Assembly: GCF_026339955.1 (NCBI RefSeq)
Contig: NZ_JAPEPW010000003.1
Location: 620,001 to 684,000 of the forward strand
Source: Streptomyces sp. NBC_01549
GTDB lineage: Bacteria; Actinomycetota; Actinomycetes; Streptomycetales; Streptomycetaceae
Direction: 5' to 3'
DNA length: 64,000 nt
Shown here piece after piece: positions 49,674-59,205 of this stretch. The translations under genes were made by a program, and so were the position numbers. Under the pieces are notes generated by a model. The model saw nothing but the letters and a program-made list of their open reading frames with translations. It ran no database searches and was not told where the DNA came from. The stretch's first letter is position 1; the number at the start of each line of letters is the position of its first letter.

Positions 49674-52283
49674 GTGTCGATATCCACTCGTGCGAGAGGC
49701 GCGTTCCCGGCCTTTCGCGTATTCCATCGCGGCGCGGCGATTCTCGGTGTCGCGACCATGGCACTACTGGGCGTCCAGCCCCTTGCGCACGCCGCCCCGT
49801 CCACGGTCGCGCAGGCCACGACCAGTACGGCCCAGGACGCATCCGACACCGAGCCCGACTTGGCACCCGTCTGCGGCACCCCGGCGAAGGGGCACGCGAC
49901 GTGCTACGCCATGCGCGCGACAGACCAGCCGGCCACAATGCGGCTGAGCTCGTCCGAGGTTCCCGCGGGGCTGGGTCCGCAGGACATTCAGAGCGCCTAC
50001 AACCTGCCCGCCAACGGCGGCGCCGACCAGACCATCGCCATCGTCGACGCCTACGACAACCCCAACGCCGAGGCGGACCTGGCCATCTACCGCAGCCAGT
50101 ACGGCCTGCCGCCCTGCACCACCGCCAACGGCTGCTTCAAGAAGGTGGACCAGCGCGGCGGCACCGACTACCCGCGCTCCAGCGACGCATGGGCCGGGGA
50201 GATCGCCCTCGACCTGGACATGGTCTCCGCGGCGGCACCGGGAGCCGACATCCTGCTGGTGGAAACCGACAACGACGATCTGAGCAACCTCGCCGCCGGT
50301 GTGGACGAGGCCGCGGCCCTCGGCGCCAAATACGTCTCCAACTCCTATGGCAGGACCGGTGACTACCCGACCGATCTGGCCACCTACGGGTCCTCCTACG
50401 ACCACCCCGGCGTCGCCGTGGTCGCAGCGAGCGGCGACAACAAATACGGCGTCTCCTTCCCCGCGACCCTCCCGTCCGTGACCGCGGTCGGCGGCACCAC
50501 TTTGACGGCCGACCCGGCCGACGCCCGCGGCTGGTCGGAGACCGTCTGGGCCAGGGACTCCTACGGGCCGGGCTCCGGGTGCGCGTCCAGCCAGACGAAG
50601 CCGGACTTCCAGCAGGACACCGGCTGCACGGGACGAAGTGTCGCCGACGTCTCAGCCGTCGCTGACAACGTCGCCGTCTACCTGACCTACGGCTCACAGG
50701 GCAAGGGCTGGCAACGCTACGGCGGCACCAGCGTCGCGACACCGGTGATCGCCTCCATCTACGCGCTGGCCGGGCCACCGCGCCCCGGCACCTCCCCCAA
50801 CTCCTATCCCTACGCCGCAAATGGCGTCGGTCTCAACGACATCACCACTGGGTCGAACGGAACCTGCTCCGTCGCATACCTGTGCAACGCCGGCACCGGC
50901 TACGACGGTCCGACCGGCCTGGGCACCCCGTCCGGCCTCGCCGCCTTCCGCAGCGGACCGCACGGCACCCTCTCCGGGACGGTCAAGGACGCGGCCACCG
51001 GCAAGCCGGTCGCCCACGCGACCGTCGGGTCCGGGCTGGACATCGCCACAACCGACACGCAGGGGACGTACACGCTCGACCTCCCCGCAGGCACGGTCAA
51101 GGACCTGACGGTGAAGGCCTTCGGCTACACAACGACCACACCGGTCACACTCGACATCGCGGACGGCCAGACCCTCACCCGCAACTTCCGACTCTCCCCC
51201 ATCCCCCGCGAGCGCGTCCACGGCACCGTCAAAGACGGATCAGGACACGGCTGGCCGCTCTACGCACGACTCACCGTGAACGGGTCCCCCGAAACACCGG
51301 TCTGGACCGACCCGGTCACCGGCGCATACGAAATGAACCTGCCGAAGGGGAGCAACTACACGCTGAACGTCACCGCCGCCCTGCCAGGCTACGAACCCCT
51401 GGCACGCAAGGTGACGGTGCGCAACAAATCCGTCACCGCGCACGTCGCTCTGACCGCCGACCCCGACGCGGCCACCGCCGTCGGCTACCGGCTCGAACTC
51501 ACCGACCGCACCGAAACGTTCGACTCCACCGCGACCGCGCCCCAGAACTGGAGCGTAGTGAACGCGGCCGGTACCAACAACGGATGGGAGTTCGACGACC
51601 CGACCCAACGCGGCAACTCCACCGGCGGCAATGGCGCCTTCGCCATCGTCGAGAGCGACAACGGGCCGATCGGACCGCATCAGGACAGCCAGCTCATCAG
51701 CCCTGAGTACGACCTGTCCGCCGCCCAGTCGGCGGAACTCACCTTCAAGACCGCGTACCTGTACAACCCCAACCAGCAGCACATGACCGTGGACGCCAGC
51801 ACGGACGACGGCGCCACCTGGGAGAACGTCTGGACCGGACCGAAGGTCAGCGACTCCGCGCAGCGCCTGACCGCGCACGTCCCACTCCGGCAATTCGCAG
51901 GGCACAAAGCCGTGCGACTGCGCTTCCATTTCGTCGCCGACTGGGGCTACTTCTGGTCACTCGACGACGTGAACGTCCAGACCCGCGTCCTCGTGCCTGC
52001 ACCCGGCGGCCTGACCATCGGCACGGTACGCGACGCCACAAGCGGCGCCGGCGTGCTCGGTGCCACGGTCAGCGATACCGCGGACCCGGACGAAACCGCC
52101 CTCACCACGGCCACGCCGGAGGACCCGGCCGTCGGGGACGGCTTCTACACCTTGTTCTCGGCGAACCCTGGCCCGCACACCCTCCGGGTCACGGCGTCCG
52201 GTTACGCAGAGCTGACCCGGACAACGACGGTTCACCGCGATCGGGTCAGCCGCAAGAATCTCGCCCTCAGGCCGGACGCATAA
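49674..52283 (+). CDS. Secreted S53-like (sedolisin) peptidase with accessory domains
   Basis: An 869-residue secreted protein. An Arg-rich N-terminus and hydrophobic core end near AHAAP (about residue 41), a Sec signal. The sedolisin fold carries the catalytic Glu176 and Asp180 (WAGEIALDLD), the oxyanion Asp255 (ASGDNKYG) and Ser353 in GGTSVATP, where most members have SGTS. After residue about 425 follow two carboxypeptidase-regulatory-like beta domains (GTLSGTVKDAATGKPVAHAT; RVHGTVKDGSGHG), a jelly-roll-like segment (FDSTATAPQNWSVVNAAG) and a third beta domain. By family it digests extracellular protein. The start is a GTG with a weak ribosome site. Confidence 0.9.
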   Translation: MSISTRARGAFPAFRVFHRGAAILGVATMALLGVQPLAHAAPSTVAQATTSTAQDASDTEPDLAPVCGTPAKGHATCYAMRATDQPATMRLSSSEVPAGLGPQDIQSAYNLPANGGADQTIAIVDAYDNPNAEADLAIYRSQYGLPPCTTANGCFKKVDQRGGTDYPRSSDAWAGEIALDLDMVSAAAPGADILLVETDNDDLSNLAAGVDEAAALGAKYVSNSYGRTGDYPTDLATYGSSYDHPGVAVVAASGDNKYGVSFPATLPSVTAVGGTTLTADPADARGWSETVWARDSYGPGSGCASSQTKPDFQQDTGCTGRSVADVSAVADNVAVYLTYGSQGKGWQRYGGTSVATPVIASIYALAGPPRPGTSPNSYPYAANGVGLNDITTGSNGTCSVAYLCNAGTGYDGPTGLGTPSGLAAFRSGPHGTLSGTVKDAATGKPVAHATVGSGLDIATTDTQGTYTLDLPAGTVKDLTVKAFGYTTTTPVTLDIADGQTLTRNFRLSPIPRERVHGTVKDGSGHGWPLYARLTVNGSPETPVWTDPVTGAYEMNLPKGSNYTLNVTAALPGYEPLARKVTVRNKSVTAHVALTADPDAATAVGYRLELTDRTETFDSTATAPQNWSVVNAAGTNNGWEFDDPTQRGNSTGGNGAFAIVESDNGPIGPHQDSQLISPEYDLSAAQSAELTFKTAYLYNPNQQHMTVDASTDDGATWENVWTGPKVSDSAQRLTAHVPLRQFAGHKAVRLRFHFVADWGYFWSLDDVNVQTRVLVPAPGGLTIGTVRDATSGAGVLGATVSDTADPDETALTTATPEDPAVGDGFYTLFSANPGPHTLRVTASGYAELTRTTTVHRDRVSRKNLALRPDA

Positions 52284-52750
52284 CCACGGCACCGACAACC
52301 CGGCACGTCAACGCCTGCGGCTAGTTCAGGGTTCCTCCTTCGCTGGGTATATGTCCTGGTGGCGGGGTAGTTGACGGTGCTCGGGGGCGGGTGCTGGGCG
52401 ACGGTCCTACGGGCACGGCCTGAGCGGGACGAGGATGAACGCAGGGTCGTTCACCGGTTGTCTCGGGCTCGGAAGGCACCGAGGGATGCGGTGATGCGGG
52501 CCCTGATGATCGAGCTGAGTTGGTCGGGGCCGCGCCGCCATTTTCCGAACGAGGCCGAAGCGCTCAAGGAGACAACCGCCCTCCACGCGCCACCACCCAC
52601 AGCCCTGGCTGGTCTTCCCCGTCCAGCCAGGGCTTCGCGCCGTCCACACCCCTACGACCGCCCCGGATCCGCATTCGCTACCGGGGAGCGTCACTGTGCC
52701 CGGACGGACGCGCGCCTGTACCCATAGAGGGCCAGACGCGCCCCCAGCGG
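52284..52750. other. Region with possible IS630-like remnant
   Basis: Between 52371 and 52600 one frame reads RPERDEDERRVVHRLSRARK and AVMRALMIELSWSG, faintly like the helix-turn-helix start of IS630 transposases. The rest shows no motif. It ends at the chimeric ATPase fragments. Confidence 0.3.
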
Positions 52751-53230
52751 ATGGGCCGGTTACAGCCCGATCGGCTCTTCCCAGCCCGCATGGCCGAGGT
52801 AGGTGAAGTACAGCCTGGGCAGTGTTCCCTGTGGGTGGTGGAGGACGGGCTCAAGGGGCCAGGGTTCCCTCTGAAGGAGATGAGCGACGGCTACCGGACG
52901 GTGGCGGCTCTGGTGCTGGACATTGTCCGGCAGATCCATGGGGTCTACGGGCGCTTGGATACCGCTTCGACTGCTGGTGGCGGGACGGCGATCACTCAGC
53001 CTGGTGTGGTGCTGATCGACGAGGTGGACGCGCATCTGCACGTGACGTGGCAGCGCAAGATCGGGGGCTGGCTGCAGGAGCACTTCCTCAACATTCAGTT
53101 CATCGTCTCCAATCACAGTCCCTACATCTGCCAGGCTGCTGATGAGGGCGGGCTGATCCGGCTTCCTGGGGTCGACGAGCAGCAGGCCCCGGAAGTGGTG
53201 GCTGAGGATCTCTACCGGCGGGGCGTCTAC
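52751..53230 (+). pseudogene. AAA ATPase (AAA15/OLD-like) C-terminal half
   Basis: The frame encodes LKEMSDGYRTVAALVLDIVR, QPGVVLIDEVDAHLHVTWQR (Walker B and D-loop), FLNIQFIVSNHSPYICQAAD (sensor His) and AEDLYRRGVYGN. This is the C-terminal half of an SMC/OLD-like AAA ATPase of the kind common in defence islands. The P-loop half is missing, as is the final part. It continues in frame into an ABC ATPase at 53231. Confidence 0.65.
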
Positions 53231-53757
53231 GGCAACGTCGTCCGGGTGACCGGCCTGCGCAAGGAGTACGGCGACACCGTCGCCCTGAACGGGGTGTCAC
53301 TGGAGATCGGCGCCGGGGAGGCGGTAGCGGTGATGGGGCCCTCCGGCTGCGGCAAGTCCACGCTGCTCAACATGATCGCCGGCCTGGACCGGCCGAGCGC
53401 CGGCCGGGTGCACGTGCACGGCGAGGACCTGGGAGCGATGAACGAGACCGGGCTGGCGCTCTTCCGGCGCCGCCGGATCGGCATGATCTTCCAGTTCTTC
53501 AACCTCATCGACGACCTTCCCACGATCGACAACGTCGCCCTGGCCGCCCAGCTCACCGGAACGCCCACCCGTCAAGCCCGGCGCCGGGCACTGGAACTGC
53601 TGGACGAACTCGGCATCGCCGACCGCAGAAACGTCTACCCCGCCGCGCTCAGCGGCGGCGAGCGCCAGCGGGTGGCGGTGGCCCGCGCGCTGATGAACCG
53701 GCCCGCGCTGCTGCTGGCGGACGAGCCGACCGGCGCGCTGGACAGCCACGCGGGACT
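53231..53757 (+). pseudogene. ABC transporter ATPase (LolD/MacB-like), truncated both ends
   Basis: VVRVTGLRKEYGDTVALNGV opens the domain. Walker A is VMGPSGCGKSTLLNMIAGL, the Q-loop is MIFQFFNLIDDLPT, the signature is LSGGERQRVAVARALM, and Walker B is ALLLADEPTGALDS. The first residues are replaced by the AAA fragment. After TGALDSHAG the family sequence stops, so the H-loop is missing. It would have energised an FtsX-type export complex. Confidence 0.8.
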
Positions 53758-54332
53758 GGTCGACGGTGACCGCTTTGGCACCGGACGCGCAGGCCAACCA
53801 GTACTGGGTGCACCTCACCCGCGGCGCCGACTACAGCGCCTATGCGAAGGCTGTACAAGCCGCCGACCCGGGGCTCTACCCGACAAAAAACACCATGCTG
53901 AACGCGGACGCCGTGACCGTCATCAGCTCCGCCTCCGCGCTGACCCTGATGCTGACGCTGGTCGCAGCGATGGGCGTGTTCAACACCGTCGTGCTCAACG
54001 CACGGGAGCGCCGGCGCGACCTCGGGATGCTCAAGTCGATCGGCATGACACCACGCCAGGTCACGGTAATGATGGTGGTGTCCATGGCCGGACTCGGGCT
54101 CGTTGGCGGGATCCTGCGGCTGCCACTCGGAGTCTCGGCGTACCACGTGGTGATCCCGATAACCGAGCACGCCGCCCAACTCACCTTCCCGGCACGGATG
54201 CTGGACGTGTGGCACCCCAGGACCATGGTGTTGCCGGCGCTGGCCGGGGTCGCGATCGCCTCACTGGGCGCCGTGATACCGGCCCGTGCGGCGGCCCGGC
54301 AGACCATCGCCCGCGTCCTGCACACCGAGTAA
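53758..54332 (+). pseudogene. FtsX-like permease, C-terminal part
   Basis: In the next frame, WVHLTRGADYSAYAKAVQAA is followed by three membrane helices: SASALTLMLTLVAAMGVFNT, VTVMMVVSMAGLGLVGGILR and TMVLPALAGVAIASLGAVIP. It ends PARAAARQTIARVLHTE. The first membrane helix and most of the extracellular domain are missing. It is the partner of the ABC ATPase, joined after deletion of the intervening DNA. Confidence 0.75.
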
Positions 54333-54528
54333 CGACCGCGCCGTGACAGAGACGGGCGTCCGCCAGGTCATCGGCGGCCCGGGGGATGCCCCTGGTAGCA
54401 CCCACGCCCGTCTCGGCCGCCCGAGCAGCAGCGCCGCGCAGAGCTCCCACAGCCGTAAAGTTCTCAACCCCGGATTGGCCCGAAGCAGCGGAGTGGGCGC
54501 CACCTGGCACCATGAGTACGGTGCCTGT

Positions 54529-54852
54529 ATGGGCAGGGACGGGACGCCTCGGCTGAGGCTGGTCGTGGTCGCGGAGGACGGCACCGGGCCTCGGTTGTGC
54601 CGTGGGTGCGGCTCTCCGCTGATGCCGTCGGCGAAGGTGACGGCGGTCTTCTGTTCGTCGACGTGCCGTTCGCGGCACTGGCGGCGGATGCGGCGGGCGC
54701 GGGCGAGGACCGAGGCGGTGAAGGCCAGCTGCCCGGAGTGCGGAGCGTCCTGGATGGTCAGTGTCGAACGTCCGCTCTCGGCAACGTACTGCTCTCCCGC
54801 CTGCCGCAAACGGGCTTGGCACAGGCGGCGCGCGCAACAGTGCGGGGGGTGA
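54529..54852 (+). CDS. Small tandem zinc-ribbon protein, copy 2
   Basis: A 107-residue paralogue of 30002-30346: RLRLVVVAEDGTGPRLCRGC, FCSSTCRSRHWRRMRRARAR, CPECGASWMVSVERPLSA and YCSPACRKRAWHRRR. All eight Cys of the two ribbons are conserved. DNA similarity extends about 100 bp past the stop into the identical hairpin at 54884-54900. Here no DUF6192 or RacP-like gene follows. It is unlikely to be an artefact, since the protein pattern is kept better than the DNA. Confidence 0.75.
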   Translation: MGRDGTPRLRLVVVAEDGTGPRLCRGCGSPLMPSAKVTAVFCSSTCRSRHWRRMRRARARTEAVKASCPECGASWMVSVERPLSATYCSPACRKRAWHRRRAQQCGG

Positions 54853-54883
54853 GGCCGCGCATCCGGCGGCCGCAGAGCCGCTC

Positions 54884-54900
54884 CACGCGCCGGGCCCGTG
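54884..54900 (+). other. Conserved 3' hairpin after zinc-ribbon copy 2
   Basis: Identical in sequence to 30378-30394, although the surrounding bases differ. Confidence 0.4.
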
Positions 54901-55077
54901 CGCGCTTTCCGGCGGCCGGGGAGCGTCGGATGGTGCGAAGTGACGGGCTTGCTGGACGGTCCGCCTGAGCCGGTCTGGCTCCGCACGGACGGGGACACCT
55001 GCTCGCCGCCAAATCGGCATGCCAAACGTAGCCGCTCGGTGCGATCATGCTGTCCGCCGACAGAGCGGGGAGAGCGT

Positions 55078-55881
55078 ATGGCCGGCCTGACAGTGACGGT
55101 GTGTCTGCCGCCCGGGGTCGCGGACGATATTGAGGGGGCGCTCGCCGCCGCTCTCGCGCCGTTCGACCAGAACAGTGACAACCCCCTGGGCCGCGGCATG
55201 TGGGATTCACGCCGCATCCTCGGTGGCAGCAACGGTCGGGGGTTCGCGGTCGTCCGCGGATACGAGGACGATCCCAGGCTGGTCCACGACGAGCCCCGAT
55301 ACGACGGCACCCCTGCTCCCAGCGCTCCAGGAGTCTGTGCCGGAGGACCGCGCGCCCTGCTCGACTTCTCGCGGCCGCAAGCCGCTTCCGAACGAGCGAC
55401 AGCCGCGTCCTGGGACCTGTGGCAACGTCTGTCTGGCGTACACCCTCCGGCCCTGCCCCTCAAGGTCTTCGTGGAGCGTTGGCGAAATGATCCCGACGCG
55501 TTCCCGGGCGGTCCCTGGGACGACGGGATGGTGGCCGCCTACCGAGCCCAGCCACTGATCAAGGCATACCTCGATCACCCCTGGAGTCTCGGATTGGGCT
55601 TTCCGGGCTCCCCCTTCCATACGGAGCATCCCGTCATCGGCTTCTCCCGCAGCCGTGCTGACTACATCCGTGAGCTCTCCTGGAAGCTTCCGCCGGACAC
55701 GGACGTGCTCACCGTGGACGGCTGGTGGCGAGAGAGCGACGGAAGTGCCGTTCACGCGTCCTGCGACCCGGAATCGTGTCCGCACGATCCCCTGGGGCCC
55801 GCTGTATGGCCGGGCAGCGAGGCCTACCTGTCGCAGCTGCCCCGCGCCACGATTTTGGTACGGGTGCACTGCCACTGCTGA
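55078..55881 (+). CDS. Hypothetical protein (actinomycete)
   Basis: A 267-residue protein starting MAGLTVTVCLPPGVADDIEG, with GGGGAGAG before the ATG. It has conserved-looking blocks WDSRRILGGSNGRGFAVVRG, LPLKVFVERWRNDPDAFPGG and ESDGSAVHASCDPESCPHDP, and no signal or membrane helix. The Trp-rich middle (LWQRLSGVHP) and the final Cys/His cluster (CDPESCPHDP, VRVHCHC) may bind metal. I do not recognise a named domain. Composition is normal coding sequence. Confidence 0.75.
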   Translation: MAGLTVTVCLPPGVADDIEGALAAALAPFDQNSDNPLGRGMWDSRRILGGSNGRGFAVVRGYEDDPRLVHDEPRYDGTPAPSAPGVCAGGPRALLDFSRPQAASERATAASWDLWQRLSGVHPPALPLKVFVERWRNDPDAFPGGPWDDGMVAAYRAQPLIKAYLDHPWSLGLGFPGSPFHTEHPVIGFSRSRADYIRELSWKLPPDTDVLTVDGWWRESDGSAVHASCDPESCPHDPLGPAVWPGSEAYLSQLPRATILVRVHCHC

Positions 55882-56004
55882 TGCCCCCACAAAAGTTGTG
55901 CCAGAGCCGCAACTCGTGAACAAAGCCAGAGTGGGCAGACTCCGGCGACATCGGAGTCTGCCCGCACACTTCGTCTCCGCCGTTGGTCAGGAAGGAGTGG
56001 CACC

Positions 56005-56787
56005 ATGGCGCACATGTTGAACTACAACCTCGCCGTCCCCGATGTAGATGACGCCGGTGTCCTGTCCGCGCTGGTGGCTGAGGGCGACGAGCTCGACGTC
56101 CTGGTCAGGGCAGTGGACGACTGGTCCATACCGACACCGGCACCGGGCTGGACGGTCGCCCACCAGATAGCCCACCTCGCGTGGGCGGACGCGAACGCAC
56201 TCAGCGCCTTACGCACTCCGTACGCGTTCGGCGCCGAGCTCGGGCGGGCGGAAGCCGAAGGCAGCGGGTACGCAGACAAGGCCGCCGCCGCGGGAGCGGC
56301 CAAACCGCGGTCGGTGCTCCTGGACGAGTGGCGGGCCGGTCGAGCGGAACTGGCGGCGGCACTGCGCGACACGCCGTGGGACCACGCATTCCCCTGGTAC
56401 ATGTCGAAGGTGACCCCGGCCCTGATGACGCCCCTTCGTCTGATGGAAACCTGGGCACACGGACAGGACGTCTTCGATGCTGTGGGCGTGGCGCACCGCC
56501 CGACGGATCGACTGCAGCACGTGGCGTCGCTGGGGGTGTTGGGACGGGCGCTGTCCTTCGCCGCCGTCGGACTGCCTGAGCCGACGGACCCCTTCCGCGT
56601 CGAGCTGACAGCACCTGACGGACGGACCTGGGTGTGGGGCCCCGAGGCTGCCGCGCAACGGGTACAGGGCGGCGCTATCGACTTCTGCCTGTGTGTCACC
56701 CGGCGTCGCCCCTGGTCCGAGACCAACATGACGGCGACCGGCAAGGACGCTCAGAAGTGGCTGGAGGTGGCGCGCGTCTTTCTCTGA
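56005..56787 (+). CDS. DinB/MDMPI-like metal-binding protein (TIGR03084 type)
   Basis: A 260-residue four-helix-bundle protein. Helix 2 has WTVAHQIAHLAWADANAL with the first metal His residues, and helix 3 has RLMETWAHGQDVFDAVG with the third. The C-terminal domain (DPFRVELTAPDGRTWVWGPE, VTRRRPWSETNMTATGKDAQ) is typical of the group. Related enzymes use mycothiol or other thiols in isomerisation or detoxification. The ATG at 56005 has AGGAGTGG upstream. It is not in an obvious operon. Confidence 0.88.
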   Translation: MAHMLNYNLAVPDVDDAGVLSALVAEGDELDVLVRAVDDWSIPTPAPGWTVAHQIAHLAWADANALSALRTPYAFGAELGRAEAEGSGYADKAAAAGAAKPRSVLLDEWRAGRAELAAALRDTPWDHAFPWYMSKVTPALMTPLRLMETWAHGQDVFDAVGVAHRPTDRLQHVASLGVLGRALSFAAVGLPEPTDPFRVELTAPDGRTWVWGPEAAAQRVQGGAIDFCLCVTRRRPWSETNMTATGKDAQKWLEVARVFL

Positions 56788-57029
56788 AAGCGTGTCGGGG
56801 TGCCTGGTCATGCGAGACGCGTGACGGTTGCGATCTGCTCTCCAGGCACGGCGACGGCCCCGGAATGATCAGCGGATGCGGGGGCGGTCTCGCCGATGCC
56901 ATCGGCGAGACCGCCCCCGCCTTCCGGATCGAGTGGTCGGCACCCCTCGGGCCCGCCAAGGATTCGCCAACGCTGCCGACGTGGGTGAGGGAACGCCGTA
57001 CGGCGCCGCCCCACCGAGCTGGCCTGTAC

Positions 57030-57480
57030 CGCCACGGGGCACGACGGCGATCGCGCCGGAACCGGCACAGCTGCCGGTCGCCCTGGAGCGGGCCCGGGTC
57101 GCGCTGCGGCTGACCGACCGCGTGGACGGCCCCGGCCCCTGCCTGGTGGCGTACGACGATCTGGGAGCCCTCGCCACTCTCGCCGAGCGGCTCACACCGC
57201 AGGAGGCGGGTGTCACCACCGACGTGCTCCGCCTGGAGCAGGTGCTCGTCACCCATCCCTGGGTGATCGACACCCTCCAGGCGGTGCTCGACCAAGCCAG
57301 TCTGCGCCAGGCCGCGACCGGCCTCCACATCCATCACTCGACCCTTCAGGCTGTCGACCCAGCTCGGCTACGGGGTCATGAAGCCCGGCGGACGTCAACG
57401 CGCCGCCGTCGCCGTCCTCCTCTGGCGGATCGCCCACAGCGAGGACGAACGCGCCGAGGCGACGGCTGAGAGCACCGGCG
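57030..57480 (+). pseudogene. PucR/CdaR-like regulator C-terminal fragment
   Basis: The plus strand reads LRLTDRVDGPGPCLVAYDDL, GALATLAERLTPQEAG, VLVTHPWVIDTLQAVLDQAS and ATGLHIHHSTLQ, the C-terminal helix-turn-helix of PucR-type regulators. After 57345 the frame changes and continues STQLGYGVMKPGGRQRAA. The N-terminal sensory part is not recognisable. Confidence 0.45.
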
Positions 57481-57675
57481 CCTCCTGTTCGAAGCGAGGA
57501 GAGCGGCAACGCTGTTGGCGTGCGATGCACACCTGCAGCGAGACCTACGCCCTCCCCGGGCTCTCCGGACAGCGGATCTGCGTGCGCCGCATCCTGCGCG
57601 ACGTGCCGCCTTGGCCGCCCTTTCCGGGCACGCTGCCGCCGCGCCGCGCCCCGGCATGGCGCGACCGGCCGGGGG

Positions 57676-58374
57676 TCAGCTGGTCGTGTCCGATTCGGGC
57701 GTGGTGAGGCCGGCCGGACTGGCACGGAGCATGGCCTTGTGGAGGTCGTCGTGCGGGGGCGAGGGGGGCAGGGGGCCGCGGGCCGGGGCTTCAAGGGACT
57801 GGATGAACAGGGCGACGACGCGCCGCCAGGCGTCGGGAGCGGCGCCGCCGGTGGCGTTGACGACACCGGCGTTGGCCATGTGGAGCAGCACGATGTCCGA
57901 GGAGTCGAAGTCCTCGCGCAGCCGGCCCGCAGCCTTGGCTCGGCTGATGAGCCGCAACATGCCCTCGAGTGCCTCGTTGCGGCGCCCTTCCATGGCCTTG
58001 GCGGTGGGGAAGGACGTGGTCAGCACGTCGGCGAAGCCGTAGTCGGCGGCCTGCATCGCGCAGGCGGTCTCGATGTACCCGACGAAACCGTGCCAGGGGT
58101 CGGGGTCGTCGAGGGCGACGGCGACCGCGTCGGCGTAGGCGTCCATGCGGTCGGCGAAGACAGCGGCGACCAGCTCTTCCTTGGTCGGGAAGCGGCGGAA
58201 CATGGTGGCGATGCCGACACCTGCCTCACGGGCCACGGAGGCCATGGAGGCGTTCAGACCGTCGCGGGCGAACACCCTGCGTGCGGCAGCGATGATCCGC
58301 CCCCGGTTGCGCTCGGCGTCGCTGCGCAGCGGCTGTGCGGCGGTGTCGTCGGGGTGCTGGGAGCCAGGGGTCAT
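57676..58374 (-). CDS. TetR-family repressor
   Basis: A 232-residue TetR protein. The helix-turn-helix reads RGRIIAAARRVFARDGLNAS and AGVGIATMFRRFPTKEEL. The C-terminal domain has WHGFVGYIETACAMQAADYG, the SACE_7040-like pattern. It is divergent from the SDR at 58528-59205. The 153-bp gap holds three GGATAG-type sites, so it almost certainly controls both genes. Confidence 0.92.
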   Translation of the reverse strand: MTPGSQHPDDTAAQPLRSDAERNRGRIIAAARRVFARDGLNASMASVAREAGVGIATMFRRFPTKEELVAAVFADRMDAYADAVAVALDDPDPWHGFVGYIETACAMQAADYGFADVLTTSFPTAKAMEGRRNEALEGMLRLISRAKAAGRLREDFDSSDIVLLHMANAGVVNATGGAAPDAWRRVVALFIQSLEAPARGPLPPSPPHDDLHKAMLRASPAGLTTPESDTTS

Positions 58375-58389
58375 GCCCGCCAGTCTAGC

Positions 58390-58406
58390 AATCGGATTGA
58401 CCTATC
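58390..58406. promoter_or_regulatory. TetR operator, imperfect copy
   Basis: AATCGGAT-TGACC-TATCC resembles the perfect site at 58461-58482. It lies 16 bp from the TetR start codon, consistent with autorepression. Confidence 0.5.
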
Positions 58407-58460
58407 CATTTTTAGTGCTAGTCTCGTTCCAGCGAGCCGGAGAGGTCTATCCGGTTCTTG

Positions 58461-58482
58461 AATCGGATAGGTCTATCCGATT
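58461..58482. promoter_or_regulatory. TetR operator, perfect 22-bp palindrome
   Basis: AATCGGATAG-GT-CTATCCGATT, located 45 bp before the SDR start. A third partial copy (GAGAGGTCTATCCGG) is at 58440-58454. The common core is GGATAGGTCTATCC. Confidence 0.7.
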
Positions 58483-58527
58483 GCTGCCGCTTCCCCGCTC
58501 CCTACCGAGCCTTACGAAAGGATCGCT

Positions 58528-59205
58528 GTGACCAGCATCGCCATCATCGGAGCCGGCCCCCAAATGGGCATGGCCATCGCCCGCACCTTCGGCTCCCAGG
58601 GCTTCGACGTCGCCCTGGTCTCCCGCAACCGCGAGAAGCTCGACGGCCTCGTCGACACGCTCACCGCCGAGGGCATCACCGCCGCCGCGTTCCCCGCGGA
58701 CGTCCTCGACCATGACGCACTCACCCAGGCACTCAAGGACGCCGCCGCCAGGTTCGGCGGCATCGACGTCCTGGAGTACTCCCCACTCGCCATGGAATCC
58801 ACCGTGTTGGCCACTCCGGCCGAGAGCGACCCCTCCCACATCCAGCGCGAGATCGAGGTCCAGCTCTACGGGGCCATGGCCGCCACCAAGGTGGTACTGC
58901 CCGCGATGCGCGATGCCGGTGCGGGCACCCTGCTCTACACCACCGGCGCCGGCTCCCTCGACCCGCTGCCGATGGTCGGCAACGTCAACGCCGCCGCCGC
59001 GGCGCTGCGCAACTGGGTGGTCAACCTGCACAAGGAGCTGGACGGCACCGGCATCCAGGCCGCTCACATCGCCATCGACGTGGCGCTCGGCGGCGTCTCG
59101 ATCGACCCCACGCTCAAGGCGGCAACGCCCGAGGCGGTTTCCTCCGTCTACTGGGAGCTGCACACCACCAAGCGTGACCAGGGCGAGATCGTCTACAGGG
59201 GCTGA
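58528..59205 (+). CDS. Atypical SDR-family oxidoreductase
   Basis: A 225-residue Rossmann protein, MTSIAIIGAGPQMGMAIART, with VLEYSPLAMESTVLATPAES in place of NNAG. There is no YxxxK; the corresponding region reads VGNVNAAAAALRNW. It is a paralogue of 4085-4750. The GTG start has AAGGA upstream. It is divergent from the TetR gene with three shared operator sites, and so probably induced by a small molecule. The reaction is unknown. Confidence 0.88.
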   Translation: MTSIAIIGAGPQMGMAIARTFGSQGFDVALVSRNREKLDGLVDTLTAEGITAAAFPADVLDHDALTQALKDAAARFGGIDVLEYSPLAMESTVLATPAESDPSHIQREIEVQLYGAMAATKVVLPAMRDAGAGTLLYTTGAGSLDPLPMVGNVNAAAAALRNWVVNLHKELDGTGIQAAHIAIDVALGGVSIDPTLKAATPEAVSSVYWELHTTKRDQGEIVYRG

